From: Echria macrotheca
Taxonomy: Eukaryota > Ascomycota > Sordariomycetes > Sordariales > Schizotheciaceae
Direction: 5' to 3'
Assembly: GCA_030411725.1 (NCBI GenBank)
Contig: MU839834.1
Coordinates: 1,550,001 to 1,614,000, forward strand
DNA length: 64,000 nt
Part shown: piece by piece, positions 58,299 to 64,000 of the stretch
Layout: each line of letters opens with the position of its first letter
Numbering within the stretch: position 1 is the stretch's first letter
The notes under the pieces: model-generated
What the model saw: only the letters and a program-made list of their open reading frames with translations
Told to the model about the DNA's origin: nothing
The model's database searches: none
Position numbers and translations under genes: made by a program

Positions 58299-59033
58299 TC
58301 ACTGACTCTTCTTCTTCCCACCCCCGGCCCGATGCGCCGCCGCCGCCACAACCTCCTGCTTCCAAGCCTCATCCGCCTCCTTGCGCTCGGCATACCACTG
58401 CCCACACTGCAGCACCATGACGCCGAGCAGCACCAGCGCCAGAATCGTATTACTCGCACTGATCACCTTCAAACTGTCCTCCCGATTCAGCGTGACCTCG
58501 CCCGTCAGGGGGCCCTCATGCAGCGTCCCCGCGAAATTCGGCTGGTCCCACGCGCCCGCGCTCACCGCGCGCATCCCCTTTACGATGTTGGCAATGTATA
58601 TCGACGCGCCGATTAGATACAGAATAAGAGAGGCGCCATCAAATAAAACGTTGGCGGCCGAGGGCCGGAAGAGCTTGACGAAGAAGCCGAGGAAGCCGAG
58701 GGATACCATGATGTTCAGCAGGCGCGCGATCAAGGGCGGCGCCTGGTGGATGAAGCGCAGGTGCGTCTCGAGCTGGTCGTAGTAGGCTGAGGGGACGGGC
58801 GTCGAGGTCCAGAGGAGGGGGTAGTCATATGGGAAAAAGGCGAAGAGGATGCCTAGGAAGAAGCATGTTGCTGTTTGTTGTTAGTGACATGACGTAGAGC
58901 TAGTGGTGGGATATGTGGGCAGGCAGGAGACGGGGTACGACGTACGGCCGATGATGAGAAAGGTCGCGAATGAGCCGGAGCCTCGGTAGTTGCGCGACCG
59001 GGTCGTCTTGGACCAGTCTACCCACCCGTCCAT
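58299..59033 (-). CDS. shr3: SHR3, ER chaperone for amino-acid permeases
   Basis: Exons 59033-58946 and 58870-58299 give 219 residues; the intron is 75 nt. After a short N-terminus the protein has four membrane segments, the first spanning the splice site (GSFATFLIIG...CFFLGILFAFFPYDYPLLW), then LLNIMVSLGFLGFFVKLF, ASLILYLIGASIYIANIV and NTILALVLLGVMVLQCG. The FFPYDYPLLW stretch is characteristic of Shr3. The C-terminal tail is charged and ends GGGKKKSQ, as in ER residents with lysine-rich tails. Shr3 helps amino-acid permeases fold and leave the ER. The residue at the exon junction depends on the acceptor chosen. Confidence 0.9.
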
Positions 59034-59465
59034 GGTGGCGGTTTGGTTGGTGAGAGGATCGAGTTTGGCGGCGCGGGTTTGGTGTTGCGCTGGAAAATGG
59101 AGAGCTTCGTCGTGGGAGTTGGCTTTGGCGAGCAGGGGTAAGTTATGTGGGTTTGACGTGATTGTTGGCGGGTACACTGCAATGGAGAGAAATGTGTCGC
59201 AAAGTTCATAAACCAACCAAGGAAACAGAAATCAAAGTAGACAGAAGTTCGAGATAGCAATGGAAATAATTTCAAACAAAGATTATTATTTCCTCTGTTG
59301 AAATGTGAATAAAGCGTAAGCTGTTGGGGATGCTGAGCATGTACCCTCTATCAGCCCTGGACAGCTTACGCCAAGGCTGGGGACGGCGATCCCCGTGTAT
59401 AAATCCCCCATGTTAACCAAGCTCGTAAACTTCTCCGTTTACAACACAACATTTCCAAGCTAAGA
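59034..59465. other. intergenic
   Basis: This 432-bp gap lies between two minus-strand genes. It contains the SHR3 upstream region and the 3' flank of the aldo-keto reductase gene. No gene is seen. Confidence 0.5.
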
Positions 59466-60507
59466 CTATCTATCTAACAAGGCCATCCCGTGTTCCGGGT
59501 ACCTCTCCCCCACTGGAGGAAACTCTCTGATCAACCTATCCAGCTCGGCCATGTCATCCTCGCTCAACTCAATCTCAACCGCGTTCTCCCTCACCCTCTC
59601 AACCGACGACGCGCCAGGAATCGGGATGATCTTGGGCATGCCCGGCCTTCTTGAGAGTGCCAGCACCCAGTTGATAGCAATCTGAGCGGGCGTGCACTTT
59701 TTAGCAGCAGCCAACTTCTTCACCTCATCCACCAGGCGCAAGTTGGTCTCGAACGCCCCTGGCTGGAACCGCGGATAATCCTTGCGGAGGTCGCCCTCGA
59801 CGATGTCCTCGGGCGACTTGATCCCGCCCGCCAGCATGCCGCGTCCAAGGGGAGCATACGCATACACCAAAATCCCGAGCTCGCCACAGGTCTCGAGCAC
59901 ACCGTTCTCGAGCGGGTCGGTGCTCCACAGCGACAGCTCGACCTCGACCGACTCGATCCGGGCGACCTCGGCCGCGCGCCGGATCGTCTGCGCGCTCACC
60001 TCGCTGAGCGACACGCCGCCGACATCCCCCCGTCTGGCATGCTCGGCTATGGATCTGACCGTGGTCTCGATATCGACCTTGGGATCCTTCCGGGCCGGCT
60101 CGAACTGGTCGATTTTGGCGGCGCCGCCCAGCATGGCGAGCGAGTCGGCGATGCTCCAGGCGACGCCATCCGCTGAAGCGTCCAACTTGAAGCCGGGACG
60201 TAGACAGCCCTTGACGTTTAACAAAGCCTTGTCGGCGTCTTCGGGATACTTTTCAAAGTACCGGCGCAGCACGGTGAGAGAGTTATGGTCGGGTGTGCCG
60301 TAGAAGGGGCTTGCGTTCCAGCAGTTGCACCCGCTGGCGAGGGCTTGCCTCAGCACGGGGAAGATGGCCTCGTCCGAGAGGTGGTCGGGACGCCAGGTGA
60401 GACCTGTTTGTGAGTTGATGTGGGTGTGCTGAGGGGGGGTCTCAAGACATACCCATGAGGCCGAAACCAATGTTGCCCACCTCCTTGCCGTTGATTTTGT
60501 ATGCCAT
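59466..60507 (-). CDS. aldo-keto reductase, pyridoxal reductase type
   Basis: Exons 60507-60453 and 60403-59466 give 330 residues; the 49-nt intron splits GLMG-LTWRP. Family features include IGFGLMGLTWRP at the start, CNCWNASPFYG carrying the catalytic Tyr region, LSLWSTDP, LVYAYAPLGRGMLAGG (barrel strand 7 segment) and IPIPGASSVERVREN (NADPH phosphate-binding loop). It resembles fission yeast Plr1 and its filamentous-fungal relatives, which reduce pyridoxal with NADPH; substrate assignment is tentative. It is expected in the cytosol. Confidence 0.9.
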
Positions 60508-61260
60508 GCTTACGGAAGCCTCTGGCGAGCTGAAACTCCTGCCAAGGTATTATCCTGTCGTCAGACAGTTTTACGTTATACAGAAGTCTTGATTCCCTCA
60601 GGGACAAGATACTGCGTGCTGGGATAGCTCGCTCTGGACCGGAGCTAGTCGTAGGCGGGGTTGCCTCCACATCACAGTCGAATGCCGGCATACCTAACAC
60701 GCCTACCACTGCAGCCAAAAACTGCATAGGGAAATCCGGACCGACATCTTGTCCATAAAGCAAAGGCTGTCACGATAGCACTTGGGTATTCAAAGATGGT
60801 GGAGTTTGAGATGCCGTCTGGAGCGTGAGGATGATGATCTGATGTTGCGAGTACCATACCACAATCTGCCAGATCTAGGCCTCTCATGGCCGCTTTCGAT
60901 ACCTAGGTATTTCACTTCCTCTGCCATCTCAAGCACGCCAGTGTGCATGTCACTGTACTTTATTGCATCTAAGATCTACACAGTACAGCAGCGGGGAGCT
61001 CACCGCCCGGGCAGAAATCGAATTGGCGAATGGCAGCAGGTGGGGTACAAAGCCATGCGAGATGATGCAAACAGCTTTGTCCAAACATCTCCCATCATCT
61101 CGTCTTATCTCCAGTAGCACATCACATTAAGCCGTCTATCTCGCATCTCACATCGGCAGTCGCAATCCCCGGCCGCGTGACGCGATCGGTGCCAATGCTG
61201 CAGCCCGATATTCGGCGGGGTAGCTGCGACGCTGTTTCAATCACGCCATGAACATCGGCC
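60508..61260. other. divergent intergenic region
   Basis: This 753-bp gap lies between the aldo-keto reductase (minus) and DUF202 (plus) genes. It holds both promoters. No motif is assigned. Confidence 0.5.
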
Positions 61261-62516
61261 ATGGATGAAGCTTTACCCAAGGGCAGCTCCGCCACCTCTC
61301 CTCCCTCGGCAGGCGGCCCCGTCTCGCCTCGGCGGCCTGGAAACACCATATTGGCTCGCCGCAGGTCGACACAGGAGCGCATCAACGAAATCCTCGAGGT
61401 CAGTCAGCCAGCTCAGTCAGACTTATCGATAAACCTTCCCTATCATTAGCCGACAGGGAAGCTTTCTCGCGAAGCTTCTTGTCCCCACACCCTCGTCTTC
61501 TCCCTCGACCCCCAGCCCTGGCGGCTGCTCGTCCCTCTCTGTCACACTCTGTTCGACACCATGTCTCGAATCGTCGAGTCCCTCTTTGGACCCTCTTCCA
61601 ATGACATTTTCAATCGAGTAGTCGGTACACTCTCGCACGACCAAACTCGCACCACGAAAGCTGACATATGACCTCTCAAGACCGCTCGGGAACGGGCCGA
61701 CTCGCTCAACCAGCAACAGACCTCTCGCACTGGTAGCCCTAGACTACAACCGCTTCTCTCCGCATCTCCCGGTCACGCTTCCTCGTATACCTTTCCCCGC
61801 TCGCCGCAGCTTGGTGCGCTAGACGGAGCCCGAATCCCCGAGGAGGATGAAGACGGCGGCGTCGTTACGAGCCAGCCGACAAGGCAGGGCAGTTTGATAT
61901 ACCAGGAACCGACGCGCACCAGCAGCTCACCCAGGAGGAGATCGGCCGCGCCGAGCAGACGGGCCTCGAATCAGGATCGAGGGGACGATTCCGACGGGCC
62001 CGGTGATATAGACGGGCCGGCGCGAAGGACCATGACGAGCATGGAGAAGGGGTGGAAGAACAAGCTAAAGTACTTTCAGAGCATCGAGCTGGAGAATAAG
62101 GGGAGCGTGGCTCGAGACCACCTCGCACTGGGTTCGTCTGCGGCGTCTGGGAGAGACGAGGAGAATGCTGACCGATATCGGCAGAACGCACATTTTTAGC
62201 GTGGCTGCGCACATCATTAGCATTCGCATCGATCGGAATCGCCATCACGCAGCTCTTCCGTCTCAACACGTCGCTGGCCGAGGACGGGAAGCAGGCCGAC
62301 ACGCTGCGGCATCTGGGCAAGCCGCTGGGCGCCACTTTTTTGGGGATAAGCATTCTTATCCTGTTTCTGGGGTATAGTCGGTACGTGGAGTCGCAGTACT
62401 GGGTGATCAAGGGCAAGTTCCCGGCGAGCCGGGGGACTATTATGTTGGTTTCGTTCATCGCGTTTGCGGTGACGGCGTTGTCGTTGGTTGTGGTTGTTGC
62501 GGTGCAGAGGGAGTAA
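61261..62516 (+). CDS. DUF202 membrane protein
   Basis: Proposed exons 61261-61398, 61450-61617, 61681-62131 and 62185-62516 give 362 residues; introns are 51, 63 and 53 nt. Exon 2 could end three bases later. The first 250 residues are Ser/Pro/Arg-rich, with an ordered stretch from exon 2 (TLFDTMSRIVESLFGPSSNDIF). The C-terminal 120 residues form a DUF202 domain: LALERTFLAWLRTSLAFASIGIAI, then two further hydrophobic helices (LGATFLGISILILFLGYSRY; IMLVSFIAFAVTALSLVVVVA). The join of exons 3 and 4 restores the LERTFLAWLRT signature, which supports it. DUF202 proteins include YidH-type and Vtc1-like small membrane proteins; the function here is unknown. Confidence 0.82.
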
Positions 62517-64000
62517 TGTATGATATCCATGTGGTGATGATTCAGCTTCGAGCTATGTAATGGAGTAATTACCATTATGTCAGTATTGAAGTCCAGCTGT
62601 ATTCTGGTCTGTTTTTCGGGGAGTCAAGGACCTCTCATCTCGTGTCCAGTTGTGGGAACGATGGGAAAAGGGGGTTACAAGAGGATAGGATAGTCACGAG
62701 ATAAGCTGGGCCGGCCAGTCAGTCAGTCAGTCAGTCCCCTTTGCTATTCAGACAGAATACAGATATGCCTCGAATCTCGAATAGATATAATGGGTGTATG
62801 TATGGAATTATGGAATGCTCATTGCCCCATTCCAGGATGAGAAATGTCTAGCTGGGTGAGTAGGTATCTCTCAAGAGTTTGGAGGAGAGATAAGGTAAAT
62901 CCCCGGCGAAGGGAGGGGGGGGGGAGGTTGGTTGGTTGGTTTTGCCCTTCGTTTGGGTAGGTAGCAATATTAGGTCGGTAGGTGTATTTAGTACCTTGGA
63001 TATATATAGTAGAAAATTTATTTATACCCGGATCTTCGTTTTGGTTTTTTCTCGTAGTACCTACCTACCTACCTACCGAGATATATATACGTCGGGGGTG
63101 TGGTGCGTCAGACTTAAAGATAGGTAAGGTAAGGTAGTTACGGTAGTGGTTGGGCAGATCTGGGTGGAGGGAGGATCCCACGACAGGCGAATCCCCCTGG
63201 TGGTGGTAGTATGTGTGCCTGTGTTTTGTATGTATTTTTTGTTTTTTTAACATGAACATAAACTACATGTAGGGGGGTAATCTTTGTTTTTAAGGTCTGG
63301 AGGGAAGAAAAATGCTTGCTCTCTGGGTTTTGTTCAGTCGGTTTTTGGCGGGTGCCACTTTTGTTTGTTGGGTCTGTTTGGCTAATAAGGTAGGTAGCTA
63401 TGTTAAGTGAGTGTGCTGTATAGAAAGGGAGAGAGGTATTACCATCAAAATGGCGTTTTCAGCTAGCTAGCTACCTGTATGTAGTTCGTTCCCTGAGTGA
63501 GTCCCTAGGTAGTTTGGGAGGAAGTGGTGATAAGTCTTCCCTCTTGCCTCTCGATCGTGCTCTTTCTCATCTAGGTACACTTGGATGTCGAGTGGTATCT
63601 ATGGGAATTGGTGAATAACTAGAAACTAACTAGACTAGAAACCTAGGTAGACACCTAGGTAAGAGCGGCTGAGAGGTCTCTATAAATCTATGCGTCATCA
63701 CTTTTACATGTTGTAGCAGAATAGATACCGTGGGTTTCTCTGCCTCCTCTTGTAGGACATTCCAGCAGTTTCTTACCTATATAGATATATATATACACAA
63801 TACAACACCCATATTTTTGCACTCTCACCACCAACACCCACTACACAGACGCAAAGAACCAGGCATAGACAATGGTTTGCTCGTAACATTTATATCAGAT
63901 TATGCCCTTCTCCTTCTACAGGGACAAGGACTCCGCACTCAAAACTCCTTTTTCGCTAGATGCAAACAAAAAACCCAAGAATACCCCCCCACCATTAGAT
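62517..64000. other. intergenic, simple-sequence rich
   Basis: No gene is supported up to the window end. Repeated CCTA/GGTA words are frequent (ACCTACCTACCTACC near 63060, GGTAGGTAG near 62957 and 63390, ACCTAGGTA near 63640-63660), with a CAGT run (62717-62735), a G run (62917-62927) and a TATA repeat (63780-63797). It may be 3' flank plus the upstream region of a gene beyond the window. Confidence 0.6.

Overview
The window looks like nuclear DNA of a filamentous ascomycete, most likely a Sordariomycete of the order Sordariales. The genes are GC-rich and often broken by short introns (45-106 nt, GT...AG, CTAAC/CTGAC-like branch sites). The products are typically fungal: a PRO1/ADV-1-type zinc-cluster regulator, REV1, SHR3, MIC26/27, OCT1, a hybrid histidine kinase, a WSC protein and HeLo and WD40 allorecognition-type proteins. 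No prokaryotic operon, CRISPR array, rRNA or tRNA was seen. All exon joins were worked out by eye from reading frame, splice signals and protein continuity. No family assignment was checked by a database search.

Left end (1-8.5 kb) is accessory in character. Two minus-strand genes lie in tandem. One is a Ser/Thr kinase that an intron appears to join to three near-identical 42-residue WD40 repeats (1743-3561). The other is a HeLo-type protein with a C-terminal pseudokinase (4090-5742), an architecture resembling the metazoan necroptosis effector MLKL. A related repeat core occurs on both sides of the pair in opposite orientation (252-297 and 6811-6849), and an inverted-repeat element lies at about 6846-7475. 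I infer a possible cell-death or allorecognition signalling module with an active kinase sensor and a pseudokinase effector. This is the best candidate for an undescribed system here.

From 8.5 to 41.3 kb the window is dense and mostly conserved: secreted aspartic protease, multi-PAS hybrid histidine kinase, aldehyde dehydrogenase, nucleoside hydrolase, RED-like splicing factor, REV1, SOD-like mitoribosomal protein, an acidic protein of unknown function, thiamine pyrophosphate carrier, MICOS subunit, mitochondrial intermediate peptidase, a WSC-domain surface protein whose second intron is about 718 nt, and a SAM-PH (Boi-like) protein. Four of these act in mitochondria, and the MICOS and OCT1 genes share a 321-bp divergent promoter.

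From 41.3 to 50.3 kb I see about 9 kb with no convincing gene. It lies between the SAM-PH gene and the PRO1-like regulator of sexual development (50274-52428) and probably holds long-range control elements or a long leader. It contains a near-perfect long hairpin (45755-45908, CCAAT boxes in both arms) and a cluster of AATTAGCCC motifs (47117-47393).

From 52.4 to 64 kb are a Cys-rich single-pass membrane protein, SHR3, an aldo-keto reductase of the pyridoxal reductase type and a DUF202 membrane protein, separated by long gene-free stretches. The last 1.5 kb is simple-sequence rich (CCTA/GGTA tracts).
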